This document shows, piece after piece, positions 1 through 9,120 of a stretch of DNA of 64,000 bases; the first letter of the stretch is position 1; every line of letters starts with the position of its first letter. Source of the DNA: Sva-07 sp963829585 (GTDB lineage: Bacteria > Actinomycetota > Acidimicrobiia > Acidimicrobiales > Ilumatobacteraceae); the NCBI GenBank assembly GCA_963829585.1, contig CAWHJD010000021.1:372001-436000 (forward strand). The letters are read 5' to 3'. A program made the translations under genes and the position numbers. The notes below the pieces were generated by a model, which worked only from the letters and a program-made list of their open reading frames with translations, did no database searches and was not told the origin of the DNA.

Positions 1-153
1 GAGCATGAGCAGCAGGGTGCTCTTGCCGCTTCCATTGGCGCCGACGAGCGCCACCGATCGCCCCGCCTCGAACGACGTCGTGGTGCGATCGAGCGCGATG
101 ACATCCGCGTAGCGGACGGAGGCGTCATCGAATCGCGCAACGAGGGATTCCAC
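1..153 (-). CDS. znuC: Zinc ABC transporter ATP-binding protein, N-terminal fragment (ZnuC-like)
   Basis: N-terminal ~51 residues of an ABC ATPase; the rest lies left of the window. The Walker A motif reads GANGSGKST at about residues 38-46, preceded by the usual first beta strands (VRYADVIALDRTT). The GTG at 151-153 is the only usable start, because an in-frame TAG lies about 9 bases upstream of it. It is divergent from a metal-binding lipoprotein gene and shares with it a short region holding a Zur-like palindrome. The ATPase would energise the ZnuA/ZnuB-type uptake system encoded to the right. Zinc rather than manganese is inferred from the His/Asp-rich partner and the nearby Zur gene. Confidence 0.85.
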   Translation of the reverse strand, partial: MESLVARFDDASVRYADVIALDRTTTSFEAGRSVALVGANGSGKSTLLLML

Positions 154-176
154 GGCATCACGCTAGCGCGTGGAGT

Positions 177-191
177 TGAGAATAGTTCTCA
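177..191. promoter_or_regulatory. Zur-box-like palindrome
   Basis: TGAGAATAGTTCTCA is a perfect inverted repeat with 6-base arms (TGAGAA/TTCTCA) and a 3-base centre, between the divergent znuC and znuA starts. It resembles the 15-bp boxes bound by actinobacterial Zur/Fur proteins. A Fur-family gene lies 2 kb away in the same locus. Repression of both directions by zinc-loaded Zur is inferred. Confidence 0.6.
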
Positions 192-199
192 CTATCATC

Positions 200-1213
200 A
201 TGAGGATGTGGTCACGCAACGCCTTGGCACCGCTGGTTGCGCTCATGTTGGTCGCCGCCGCGTGCGGCTCCGACGACCCGGCGACGTCCGGGCAGGAGAA
301 CGAGCGGCCGACCGTGGTCGCCACCACCACGATCTGGGCCGACGTGGTCCGCAACGTTGCCTGCGACGGGCTCGCCGATGTCGAGACCATCGTCCCGGCC
401 GGCGGCGACCCACACTCGTTCGAGCCGTCGCTCCGAGACCGCGAAACGATGAGTGGCGCTGCCCTCGTCGTCGCCAACGGACTCGGCCTCGAGGAGTCCA
501 TGGCCGACATCGTGAGCGCCGTGGAGTCCGACGGGGTGCCCGTCGTACGGGTCGGCGAATTCGTCGACTCGCTTCCTGCCGGCGCGGACGACCACTCCGA
601 GGAGTCAGCCGATGACGACCACTCCGAACAGTCAACCGATGACCACTCCGACGAGTCAGGCGAAGAGGGCCACGGCACCGACGACCCGCACATCTGGTTC
701 GATCCGACCAGAGTCGCGGCGACGCTTCCGGCCATTGCCGACGCACTCGCCACGGCCGGAGTCGACCGCACTGCGCTCGACGCGTGTGTCTCCGATTTCA
801 CCGAGCAACTGGCCGCGCTCGACACCGACATCGCGGCGACCGTCGAATCGATCCCGGTCGAGCAGCGACTGCTCGTCACCAACCACGACTCCTTGAGCTA
901 CCTCGCCGACCGGTACGACTTCGAGATCCTCGGCACGGTCATTCCGTCGCCGAGTTCGCTGAGTGCCACGAATCCGGCCGAACTCGAGGCACTTGCCGCC
1001 GTCATCGAACAGACCGGCGTTCCGGCCATCTTCGCCGAGACACAGCACTCGTCGACCGACACGCAGGCCCTGGCCGATCGGGTCGGCGACGTCGAGGTGG
1101 TCACCCTCCAGACCGACACCCTCGGTGAGCCCGGGAGCGACACCGCCACCTATGTCACCTGGCTCAGCACGACCGCGCAGACGATCGTGGACGCTCTCCG
1201 AACGAACGCGTGA
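200..1213 (+). CDS. znuA: Zinc ABC transporter substrate-binding lipoprotein (ZnuA-like)
   Basis: Cluster A-I (ZnuA/TroA family) metal-binding lipoprotein, about 337 residues. It starts with a lipoprotein signal peptide ending in a lipobox-like AAAC (about residue 22). The family framework is present: IWADVVRNVACDG, GGDPHSFEPS (first metal His) and DDPHIWFDP (second His), with later His/Asp ligands near TNHDSLSYL and FAETQHSS. A His/Asp/Glu-rich loop (about residues 131-153, e.g. DDHSEQSTDDHSDE) is typical of zinc-specific members. ATG at 200 or 206 is preferred over a GTG at 170, because the Zur-like palindrome at 177-191 would otherwise lie inside the gene. No clear Shine-Dalgarno is seen, so a leaderless transcript is possible. 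It is followed directly by the permease gene. Confidence 0.88.
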   Translation: MRMWSRNALAPLVALMLVAAACGSDDPATSGQENERPTVVATTTIWADVVRNVACDGLADVETIVPAGGDPHSFEPSLRDRETMSGAALVVANGLGLEESMADIVSAVESDGVPVVRVGEFVDSLPAGADDHSEESADDDHSEQSTDDHSDESGEEGHGTDDPHIWFDPTRVAATLPAIADALATAGVDRTALDACVSDFTEQLAALDTDIAATVESIPVEQRLLVTNHDSLSYLADRYDFEILGTVIPSPSSLSATNPAELEALAAVIEQTGVPAIFAETQHSSTDTQALADRVGDVEVVTLQTDTLGEPGSDTATYVTWLSTTAQTIVDALRTNA

Positions 1214-2109
1214 TGGAGTTCCTGACCGATCCGTGGGGGTGGTGGATCACGCCGTTCGCCGACAACCAGTTCATGCGCGACGCGCTGCTCGCCGGCATCC
1301 TCACCGTGATCACCACCTCGCTCGTGGGTACCTGGGTGGTGTTGCGGGGGATGAGTTTTCTGGGCGATGCGCTGGCCCACGGCGTGTTGCCGGGCATCGC
1401 TGTGGCCTTCATCATCGGTGTCAACACCTCGATCGGGGCGTTCGTGGCCGCCGGAGCGATGGTGCTCGGCATCAGCGTGATCCGTCGCCATTCACCACTG
1501 CCCGACGACACGTCGATCGGTGTGCTCTTCGTCGGATTCCTCGCACTCGCCGTGGTGATCATGTCGACACAACAGGCGTCGTACGTCGGCGACCTCAACC
1601 GTTTCCTGTTCGGGTCGATCACCGGGGTCGACGATGCCGACCTCGTCCGTCAGGCGATCGCCGCGTTGGTGGCGCTCGTCGGCGTCGTGGTGCTCTACCG
1701 AGCGTTCCTCGTGATGACCTTCGACGCATCGCTCGCCCGCATGCTGGGCCTGCGCCCGGCGTTCGCGCAGTGGGCGCTGCTCGTACTGCTGGCCGTGTCG
1801 ATCGTGTCGTCGTTCGAGTCGGTCGGCAACCTGCTGGTGTTCGCGTTCCTGATCGCGCCGCCGGCGGCGGCCACACTCATCGCCCGACGCGTTCCCGTCA
1901 TCATGGTCGTCTCCGTGGCGCTCGGAAGCTTCGCGACCGTGGTCGGCATCCTGATCAGCTATCACTTCGACAGTGCCACGAGCGCAACGATGGCGTTGTG
2001 TTCGGTCGTGCTGTTCTTCGTCGTCCTGGCCGTGTCGGCCGTGTCACGGAACCTGCCTCGATGGGCGCCCGAATCCGTTCAGGAGCGACAGTCGGCGCAA
2101 CGACCGTAG
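1213..2109 (+). CDS. znuB: Zinc ABC transporter permease (ZnuB family)
   Basis: ABC-3 family membrane permease, about 298 residues with eight or so hydrophobic segments. Family features include the early LVGTWVVLRGMSFLGDALAHG segment and the coupling region LGLRPAF. The start overlaps the znuA stop (TGATG); a GTG three bases upstream is an alternative. The 3' end overlaps the end of the convergent Fur-family gene by about 30 bases. It forms the membrane channel for the ZnuA-delivered ion, driven by the divergent ATPase. Confidence 0.88.
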   Translation: MEFLTDPWGWWITPFADNQFMRDALLAGILTVITTSLVGTWVVLRGMSFLGDALAHGVLPGIAVAFIIGVNTSIGAFVAAGAMVLGISVIRRHSPLPDDTSIGVLFVGFLALAVVIMSTQQASYVGDLNRFLFGSITGVDDADLVRQAIAALVALVGVVVLYRAFLVMTFDASLARMLGLRPAFAQWALLVLLAVSIVSSFESVGNLLVFAFLIAPPAAATLIARRVPVIMVVSVALGSFATVVGILISYHFDSATSATMALCSVVLFFVVLAVSAVSRNLPRWAPESVQERQSAQRP

Positions 2110-2525
2110 AGGTCGATCGTGTGATGTGTCGGGGTGAACCCCTCGGCGCTCGACAATGTGGCGAACGCGGCGTCGAGACGCCGTTCGAGCTCAGGCGTGA
2201 GGGTCACGTCACGAACCGACCCGCACTGCTCGCAGATCAGGTGATGGTGGTGCTCGGTCAAGTGCTCGGCGAGCTCGTAGCGGGCGTGGTCGCTGCTGTG
2301 CACGAGACGCCGCACCACACCGACCTCCTCCAGCACCGCGAGGTTGCGATACGCCGAGCTCTGAGCGATCGTCGGGGCCAGGTCGATCAACTCCGGCAGT
2401 GTGACCGGGCCGTCGGTGTCGGCCAGTGCGTCGACGAGCGAGCGTCGGCCGGTCGTGTAGCGCTGGTCGTTCTGGTCGAGGCGATCACGAACCGTGCGGT
2501 GGATCTCGGCGTGGGCGGGCGACAT
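2079..2525 (-). CDS. zur: Fur-family zinc uptake regulator (Zur)
   Basis: Fur-family repressor of 148 residues: N-terminal winged helix (SLVDALADTDGPVTLPELID, then SSAYRNLAVLEEVGVV) and C-terminal metal/dimerisation domain with the HHHHLICEQCG motif (about residues 90-100) and a second Cys pair CADC at the C terminus. The two CxxC pairs would hold the structural zinc. It sits 11 bases downstream of nadE on the same strand and is convergent with znuB. Assignment to Zur rather than Fur or Mur rests on the adjacent zinc transporter and the palindrome at 177-191. Confidence 0.82.
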   Translation of the reverse strand: MSPAHAEIHRTVRDRLDQNDQRYTTGRRSLVDALADTDGPVTLPELIDLAPTIAQSSAYRNLAVLEEVGVVRRLVHSSDHARYELAEHLTEHHHHLICEQCGSVRDVTLTPELERRLDAAFATLSSAEGFTPTHHTIDLYGRCADCRS

Positions 2526-2536
2526 CGATCGCCCGC

Positions 2537-4255
2537 TCAGCCGCGGTACCCGCTGGTGATGGGCAGCCGGCGATCCTTGCCGAACGCCTTGCGGCTCACC
2601 CGGACCCCGGGCGGTGACTGGCGTCGCTTGTACTCGGCGATGTCGACGAGGCGGGTGACCCGACGCACCATCGCCTCGTCGTGGCCGAGTTCGATGATCT
2701 CCGCGGCGGTGCGATCGTCCTCGACGTACAGCTGCAGGATCGGATCGAGCACCTCGTACGGCGGCAGGCTCTGGTCGTCGCGCTGGTCGGGGCGCAACTC
2801 GGCCGACGGCGGCTTCGTGATCACCGCTTCCGGCACGATCTCCCGGCCGGCCGTGCGGTTGACGTACCGACAGAGGTCGTAGACCCGGGTCTTGAGCACG
2901 TCCTTGATGACGCCGAAGCCGCCGACCGAGTCGCCGTAGATGGTGAAGTATCCGACGGCCACCTCACTCTTGTTCCCCGTGGTGAGCGCCATCCAGCCGA
3001 ACTCGTTGGACAACGCCATCAGCAGGAGACCCCGACAGCGGCTCTGGATGTTCTCGTAGGTCAGGCCGGGCTCGCGTCCCTCGAACGACGGTGCCAGCAT
3101 GTCGAGGTAGGCCTGGAATGCCGGCTCGATCGAGATCGTCCGGAAGTCGATTCCGAGATTGTCCGCCAGCAGCTGCGCGTCGCTCCTCGAGTGGTCGCTC
3201 GAATACCGCGACGGCATCGACACGCCGTGCACGTGGTCGGCTCCCAGGGCGTCGACCGCCACGCACGCCACGATCGTCGAGTCGATGCCACCCGACAGCG
3301 CGATGACGACGTCGTGGAAGCCGTTCTTGGCGCAGTAGTCGCGTGTACCGAGTACGAGCGCGTCGTAGAGCTCCCGATCGGGATCGAGCAGTTCGGCCAC
3401 CACCACCGCTGCCGGTCGGGTGTGCGCGGCCGGCGAGTCCGACACGACCACGGTCGGGAGCAGCGACTCGGTGATCCGGCCGCGCGGGTCGAGCAGACGC
3501 TTGCGGTACACCGGCGGTACGGGAACGTCGACGATCAGGAGCGATTCCTCGAACTGCGGCGCACGGGCCAACAGGGTCCCCTCGTGGTCGAAGACCACCG
3601 ATGCCCCGTCGAACACCAACTCGTCCTGACCGCCGACCTGGTTGACGTACACGATGGCAGCGTGCGAGTCCGAGGCACGTGTGGCGAGCATGCGTTCACG
3701 CTCGAGCGACTTGCCGGTGTGGAACGGCGACGCGTTGATGTTGATGCTCAGCTCGGCACCGGCTGCTGCCTGTTCCGCGACCGGCCCGAACGGGCTCCAG
3801 ATGTCCTCGCAGACCGAGATGCCCACCTTGACGCCACCGATCACGTAGAGCTCGAGCGGGTCGGACAGGTGGCCGGGCGTGAAGTACCGGGCCTCGTCGA
3901 AGACGGTGGTGTTGGGGAGCAGACGCTTGTGGTACCGGCCGATGATCTTGCCGTTCGCACAGACGGCAGCGGCGTTGTAGAGGTCACGATCCTGGTCGAC
4001 GAACCCCACGACCGCTGCGCAGCGTCCGGTGCGTGCGGCCAACTTCGACAGCGCTTCGAGATTGTCCGCGACGAAGCCCGGCTTGAGGACGAGATCCTCG
4101 GGCGGGTACCCCGTGGTGGAGAGTTCGGGGAAGGCCACGATGTCGCATCCGGCGGCCTCGGCGCGGTCGTAGGCGTCGATCAGTTTCGTCAGGTTCCCGT
4201 CGAGGTCGCCCACGGTCGGGTTGAGCTGGGCGAGCGCCACTCGCAACACCGTCAC
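2537..4255 (-). CDS. nadE: Glutamine-dependent NAD+ synthetase
   Basis: Two-domain NAD+ synthetase, 572 residues. The N-terminal nitrilase-like glutaminase domain has the catalytic Glu in AFPELSTTGYPPED, the Lys in RYHKRLLPN and the Cys in VGISVCEDIWSP. The C-terminal NH3-dependent synthetase domain has the PP-loop ALSGGIDSTI, then the TGNKSEVAVGYFTIYGD signature. It amidates deamido-NAD with glutamine nitrogen in the last step of NAD biosynthesis. The GTG at 4253-4255 begins the conserved VLRVALAQLNPTVGD; a GTG two codons later is possible. The reading frame stays open upstream but is not conserved there. It is divergent from the penicillin-acylase gene and followed by zur. Confidence 0.95.
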   Translation of the reverse strand: MTVLRVALAQLNPTVGDLDGNLTKLIDAYDRAEAAGCDIVAFPELSTTGYPPEDLVLKPGFVADNLEALSKLAARTGRCAAVVGFVDQDRDLYNAAAVCANGKIIGRYHKRLLPNTTVFDEARYFTPGHLSDPLELYVIGGVKVGISVCEDIWSPFGPVAEQAAAGAELSININASPFHTGKSLERERMLATRASDSHAAIVYVNQVGGQDELVFDGASVVFDHEGTLLARAPQFEESLLIVDVPVPPVYRKRLLDPRGRITESLLPTVVVSDSPAAHTRPAAVVVAELLDPDRELYDALVLGTRDYCAKNGFHDVVIALSGGIDSTIVACVAVDALGADHVHGVSMPSRYSSDHSRSDAQLLADNLGIDFRTISIEPAFQAYLDMLAPSFEGREPGLTYENIQSRCRGLLLMALSNEFGWMALTTGNKSEVAVGYFTIYGDSVGGFGVIKDVLKTRVYDLCRYVNRTAGREIVPEAVITKPPSAELRPDQRDDQSLPPYEVLDPILQLYVEDDRTAAEIIELGHDEAMVRRVTRLVDIAEYKRRQSPPGVRVSRKAFGKDRRLPITSGYRG

Positions 4256-4330
4256 GGAGGTGCAGGCTAGCTCGGCCCCGCTCCGCGCCGTCGATGCTGC
4301 CCAGCGCCCGCGATCTGGCACGATGGCTGC

Positions 4331-6906
4331 GTGCGCTGGATGCGGGTGCTGATCGCGGGAGCAGTGATCGCCGCGTCCTGTTCGCCCGGTGAGGGTCCCG
4401 AATCGATACCCCTGCCGACGTCGGCCGACACCACCACCACGACGACGACCACGACGACGACCACCACGTTGGTGCCGCCGCGCTACGTGTCGACGATCCG
4501 TCGCACCACCGACGGTGTTCCCCACATCACCGGCGCGACCATCGAAGACGTCGCCTACGGACAGGGTTGGGTGAGCGGCGAGGACCACGGCTGCACTCTG
4601 AGCGACCAGGTCGTCAAGGTGTTGGGACAACGGGCCGCGACACTCGGTCCCGGCACCGATGGCGAGAACGTCGAGAGCGACTTCGCGTGGCGCGCCATCG
4701 ACATCGCCACGATCGCGCGCGCCGACTTCGACAACGCCGTCTCCGACGAGGTCGTCGCGGTGTTCGAGGCGTACACGGCCGGCTGGAACGACCAACTCGC
4801 CGACACCGGTGGCGAACATGTCGTCGGTTGGTGCGCCGGCGCCGACTGGGTCCGACCGCTCGAGCCCGTCGAGGTCTACATCTACGCCAGATCGGTGGCG
4901 CTGTTGGCGAGCAGCGCCACGCTGGTCGACTTCATCGCGTCCGCGCAACCTCCTGCCGAACCCGCCGCGCTCCGGCGCGCTGCCACGACATCAGCTCTGC
5001 ATTCGTCCGATCCGGCCGCGTCCGATCTGGCGAGATTCGAGCGGGCGGCCGCCGAACTCGGTCTGAACGACGCCTCCGGCCTCGGGAGCAACGGTTGGGC
5101 GATCGGACGCGACCGTGTCGCCGGCGGCCAGGGCGGTCTTCTCCTGGCCAATCCGCACTTCCCGTGGGAGGGCGAGCTGCGCTTCGCCGAGGTGCAACTG
5201 ACGGTGCCGGGCGAGTACGACGTCTACGGCGCGAACCTGCTCGGCCTCCCGGGCATCGGTATCGGCTTCACCGACGGCGTCGCCTGGACGCACACCGTGT
5301 CCGCAGGCAAGCGGATGACCGGGTACAGCCTCACCCTCGATCCCGCATCACCGACCTCGTACCTCGTCGATGGTGTCCCGGTGCCGATGACGGCAACTCC
5401 CACCACCATCGACATCCTGCGCGCCGACGGCACCGTCGACACCGAGACGCGCACCATGTGGCGCAGCGAGTACGGCCCGATCATCGACTTCCCGGGCATC
5501 GGATGGACGGACACGAATGTCCTGACCTTCCGCGACGCCAACATCGACAACGGCGAATTCGTCGAGCAGTACGCCCGCCTGCCGGCGGTCGAAGAGCATC
5601 GACGACCTCATCGCCCTCAACGCCGAATACCAGGGCGTCCCGCTGTTCAACACCGTGGCGACGGACTCGCAGGGCAACGTCTGGTACGCGGACACTGCCG
5701 CCACCCCCAACCTGTCGACGGAGGCCGAGCAGCTGTACCTCGGCAAGCTGTTCGGCGACCCCCTCACCCAGATCGCCTACGAACAGGGATTCGTCCTGCT
5801 CGACGGATCCGACAGTCGATTCCGATGGGAGATCCAGCCTGGCGCCCGAGACCCCGGGCTCGTGGCGTTCCCCGAGCTGCCGCAGGTCGAACGCAGCGAC
5901 TACGTGTTCAACGCCAACGACAGCTTCTGGGTGCCGAGTGCCGAGTTCACGCTGACCGGGCCGTACTCGATCATGAACGGGGAACAGGGCACTGCGCTGA
6001 CGATGCGCACCCGACAGAACGCCGCGGTGCTGGCCAACGCGAATTCGACGGGTTCGGCGGGCACCGACGGGCTGTTCGACGCCGACGAGGTGCGAACGGC
6101 CGCGTTCGACAACACGGCGAGGACCGCAGTGCTCCTGCGCGACTCGGCCGTGGCAGCGTGCACCGCGTCTCCGATCGTCGAGGTCACCGAACTGCTCGCC
6201 GCCGATGGCACGGTCGATCTGCCCGCCGCGACCGTCGACCTCACGGCAGCGTGTGCGGTCCTCGCAGCGTGGGACGGCGTGTACGACCTCGATCGTTCGG
6301 GGCCGATGATCTGGCGCGAGACGATGGGCCGGTTCGCCGACACCGACTTCGAGCGGGCCGGCCCACTCTTCGACGACGCCTTCGACCCGGCCGAATCCGA
6401 CAGCCACACCGTCGGTGCCCGCTGCCGATCCGACGCCGATGCTCCAGGCCATGGCCCGCGCCGTCCAGATCATCACCGAGGCGGGATTCGCACTCGACTC
6501 GACGTTGGGTGCGGCTCAGTTCACCGAACGCTCCGAGACGCGCATCCCGATCCACGGCGGAAACGGCCGCGAGGGTGTGACGAACGTGGTCACGTGGACC
6601 GACTCGTCGACATCCACCGAACCGACGCCCGAGCGTGGCGAACCGGTTGCGGCAGGGAGTTCGCTGCGCGGCGAGGGGTACCGGATCAACGCCGGAACCA
6701 GCTTCGTGATGACGGTCGACTACACCGGGGCAACACCCGCCGCCTGGGCGCTGCTCGTCTACGGCCAGACCGGCGATCGGACCTCGCCACTGTTCGACGT
6801 GCAGACCGAGGAGTTCAGCAACAAGGTCTGGCGCCAGGTCGCCTTCACCGATGCCCAGATCGAAGCCGACCCAGAACTCGACACCTACACCGTCATCGGT
6901 CGCTGA
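4331..6906 (+). CDS. Penicillin acylase family lipoprotein, reading frame broken twice
   Basis: Ntn-hydrolase (penicillin/aculeacin acylase, S45 family) precursor of about 857 residues when two frame breaks are bridged. It begins with a lipoprotein signal (IAASC lipobox) and a 13-residue poly-Thr linker. The alpha chain follows, then the autoprocessing/catalytic Ser at SNGWAIG (about residue 256), beta-chain motifs NPHFPWEG and HTVSAGKRM, and a C-terminal part ending TYTVIGR. Frame changes fall near 5590 (GGTCGAAGAGC) and near 6413 (CCGTCGGTGCCC). Each looks like one extra base, and protein similarity continues across both. It probably hydrolyses an amide or acyl-homoserine lactone; the substrate cannot be told. 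GTG 4331 or ATG 4340 may start it. Confidence 0.8.
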
Positions 6907-6910
6907 CTCG

Positions 6911-6935
6911 GCGATTGGGGTCTGACCCCAATCGC
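6911..6935. terminator. Bidirectional hairpin terminator
   Basis: Near-perfect inverted repeat GCGATTGGGGTC / GACCCCAATCGC between two convergent genes. It shares the GGGGTCTGACCCC core with hairpins at 14800 and 62294. There is no long T run, so how efficient it is remains inferred. Confidence 0.65.
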
Positions 6936-6942
6936 GAGTTGG

Positions 6943-7830
6943 TCAGAGTTCGACGATCTCCAGGCGACCCTTGGGTGCGGCGGCCGCGATCTCGGAAGTG
7001 CCCGACTCGGCCGTGCAGACGAGCAGGTGTCGACCCTCGGGCCCTCCGACGGCGCACGCGAACGCGAGCTGCGACGTCGTGACACGTTGCGTGACGACGC
7101 CACCCTCCTCCACGCGGACCACCTCGGCCCCGAGTGCGTTGGCCACCCAGATACCACCCTCACCGTCGGCGCAGGTTCCGTCCGGGGCGACGAACGACCC
7201 GTCGCTTCCCACGAGCGATGCCCACGTCCGCCGATTCGACAGCGAGCCGTCGGCCGCCTTGTCGAAGGCCGTGAGTTCGAGCCCGAGCGTCTGGGCGACG
7301 ACGAGCGTCGAGCCGCCGTCGACCGTGACGACGCCGTTCGGGAACGCCAGGTCGTCGGCGACGACGCTGACCGAACCATCCGGATCGACCCTGGCCAGCA
7401 CAGCGGTGTACGAGCTGCGATCGGTGGCGATGGCCGTGAACAACCCGTCGGGACCGATCGCCTCGACGGTCGCGTCGAGATCGAAACCGAAGTTGCCGAC
7501 GTAGGCGCGGCCGTCGGCGTCCACGAGCATGTCGTTGCAGTGGAAGGTGGCCACGTCGCTCAGGTCGGCGTGCACGGCGATGCTGCCGTCGTGCTCACGG
7601 CGCATCACACGGCGGGCGAGCATCGCAACGAACAACAAACGACCGTCGGGCAGCCAACCGAGGCCCGAGGGCCGCTCGTCGCCATCGAGCGCGACCTCGG
7701 TGCGTACATCACCATCGAGTCCGACGCTGCAGATCTCGTGGGCGTAGAAGTCGCTGAACCAGAACCGCCCGTCGTGCCAGCGTGGCCCTTCACAGAACCA
7801 TCGCCCCTCGACCAGTGTCGTCGTCTGCAT
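6943..7830 (-). CDS. SMP-30/gluconolactonase family protein
   Basis: Six-bladed beta-propeller of the SMP-30/gluconolaconase/LRE family, 295 residues. It opens with the N-terminal EGPRWHDGRFWFSD (first metal Glu). The NDM motif lies in FHCNDMLVDADGRAYVGN, followed by FPNGVV and a C-terminal TCADGEGGIWVAN. These supply the divalent metal ligands (Glu, Asn, Asn, Asp) of sugar-lactone hydrolases. No signal peptide is seen, so it is cytoplasmic. It stands alone and is convergent with the acylase gene across a shared terminator. The substrate lactone is unknown. Confidence 0.85.
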   Translation of the reverse strand: MQTTTLVEGRWFCEGPRWHDGRFWFSDFYAHEICSVGLDGDVRTEVALDGDERPSGLGWLPDGRLLFVAMLARRVMRREHDGSIAVHADLSDVATFHCNDMLVDADGRAYVGNFGFDLDATVEAIGPDGLFTAIATDRSSYTAVLARVDPDGSVSVVADDLAFPNGVVTVDGGSTLVVAQTLGLELTAFDKAADGSLSNRRTWASLVGSDGSFVAPDGTCADGEGGIWVANALGAEVVRVEEGGVVTQRVTTSQLAFACAVGGPEGRHLLVCTAESGTSEIAAAAPKGRLEIVEL

Positions 7831-7891
7831 GCCGTCCCCTCTCGCCCGGAGCCAGTGTGCCAGCCGGTGACCTCGGCTGTCGACCGGGCCA

Positions 7892-7913
7892 GTTCACACT
7901 GCGTTCACAATGA
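7892..7913 (+). promoter_or_regulatory. PHO-box-like direct repeat upstream of glnII
   Basis: Two adjacent 11-base units, GTTCACACTGC and GTTCACAATGA, match the direct-repeat layout of PhoP boxes in Streptomyces (GTTCACC-type units every 11 bases). It lies about 105 bases upstream of the glnII start. PhoP is known to act on glnII, glnA and glnR in Streptomyces coelicolor, so phosphate control of this block is a reasonable inference. Confidence 0.45.
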
Positions 7914-8018
7914 GGCAACGACTCGGCAACCAGACGCTGCGACGATTCCGCCTGCAATCGGGCGACACCGTAGGTTGATCGCTGCACCCCTACTCATGTG
8001 GACGAATTGAGGACAACT

Positions 8019-9023
8019 GTGGTTTACAAGGCCGAATACATCTGGATCGACGGCACGATGCCGACGTCGAAGCTTCGTTCCAAGACGAAGATCATCGACG
8101 ACGGCGCCGAGCTCCCCCTGTGGGGCTTCGACGGGTCGAGCACGAACCAGGCAACCGGCGACAAGAGTGACTGTGTGCTGAAGCCGGTCGCCAGCTACCC
8201 GGATCCGATCCGCGGTGGTGACGACGTGCTCGTCATGTGCGAGGTGATGCTGGTCGACGGCAAGCCGCATCCGACCAACACCCGCCACCTCGCCGCCAAG
8301 ACCGAGAAGAAGTACAAGAAGCACGAGCCCCTGTTCGGCATCGAGCAGGAGTTCACGCTCATGAAGAACGGCCGACCGTACGGTTTCCCGCCGGCCGGTT
8401 ACCCCGAGCCCCAGGGTGGCTACTACTGCGGCGTCGGCGAGGACGAGATCCACGGCCGCCCGCTCGTGGAGGATCACATGGAGGCCTGCCTCGAAGCCGG
8501 CCTGTCGATCTCGGGCATCAACGCCGAGGTCATGCCCGGCCAGTGGGAGTTCCAGGTCGGCCCGCTCGGTCTGCTCGACGTGGCCGACCAGCTGTGGGTC
8601 GCGCGCTGGCTGCTCTACCGGATCGGTGAGGACTACGGCATCGCGGCGACACTCGATGCCAAGCCGGCCAAGGGTGACTGGAACGGCGCCGGTGCGCACA
8701 CCAACTTCTCGACCAAGGAGATGCGCGAGGAAGGCGGCTACAAGTACATCGAGGCCGGCTGCAAGGCGCTGGGCGAGAAGGCTGCGCTGCACATCGCCAA
8801 CTACGGCACGGGGATCGAGGACCGCCTGACCGGCGCCCACGAGACCCAGCGCCACGACCAGTTCAGCTACGGCGTCTCCGACCGTGGCGCCTCGATCCGC
8901 ATTCCGTGGCAGGTCGCTGTCGAGAAGCGGGGCTACCTCGAGGACCGCCGCCCGAACGCCAACATCGACCCCTACGTCGTCGCCCGCCTGATGGTGGAGA
9001 CCGTCTGCGGCGCGATGAAGTGA
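8019..9023 (+). CDS. glnII: Glutamine synthetase type II (GlnII)
   Basis: Eukaryotic-type GSII, 334 residues. It condenses glutamate and ammonia to glutamine using ATP. Family motifs: LWGFDGSST, FGIEQEFTL, EPQGGYYCGVG, EVMPGQWEFQVGP, WNGAGAHTNFST and the C-terminal DRGASIRIPW with ERGYLEDR-type sequence (EKRGYLEDRRPNANIDPY). The GTG at 8019 follows a GAGGA Shine-Dalgarno-like stretch about 5 bases upstream; a GTG at 7998 would add seven unconserved residues. A stem-loop terminator follows. Carriage of GSII beside a type I enzyme is typical of Streptomyces and relatives. The PHO-box-like repeat upstream suggests phosphate as well as nitrogen control. Confidence 0.95.
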   Translation: MVYKAEYIWIDGTMPTSKLRSKTKIIDDGAELPLWGFDGSSTNQATGDKSDCVLKPVASYPDPIRGGDDVLVMCEVMLVDGKPHPTNTRHLAAKTEKKYKKHEPLFGIEQEFTLMKNGRPYGFPPAGYPEPQGGYYCGVGEDEIHGRPLVEDHMEACLEAGLSISGINAEVMPGQWEFQVGPLGLLDVADQLWVARWLLYRIGEDYGIAATLDAKPAKGDWNGAGAHTNFSTKEMREEGGYKYIEAGCKALGEKAALHIANYGTGIEDRLTGAHETQRHDQFSYGVSDRGASIRIPWQVAVEKRGYLEDRRPNANIDPYVVARLMVETVCGAMK

Positions 9024-9058
9024 GTCGCTGAGCAACTCTGCTCACACGACACGACACC

Positions 9059-9084
9059 AGGGCGGGGGCTTCGGCTCCCGCCCT
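9059..9084 (+). terminator. Stem-loop terminator after glnII
   Basis: AGGGCGGGGGC, loop TTCG, then GCTCCCGCCCT: an 11-bp GC-rich stem with one G-T pair and a UUCG tetraloop, directly after glnII. It is followed by GTCGCTTTCCT, a weak pyrimidine tail. Confidence 0.75.
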
Positions 9085-9120
9085 GTCGCTTTCCTGACGG
9101 ATCCACGAGAGAATCGAGGA

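Noticed and set aside
4430..4470. ACC/ACG trinucleotide run, considered as a microsatellite or CRISPR-like repeat
   Set aside because: It encodes the poly-Thr linker after a lipoprotein signal; no spacer structure. No CRISPR array was seen in the window.
4331..6906. Acylase treated as a true pseudogene
   Set aside because: Both breaks are single extra bases with full similarity on each side, as in several essential genes here, so sequencing or assembly error is more likely.
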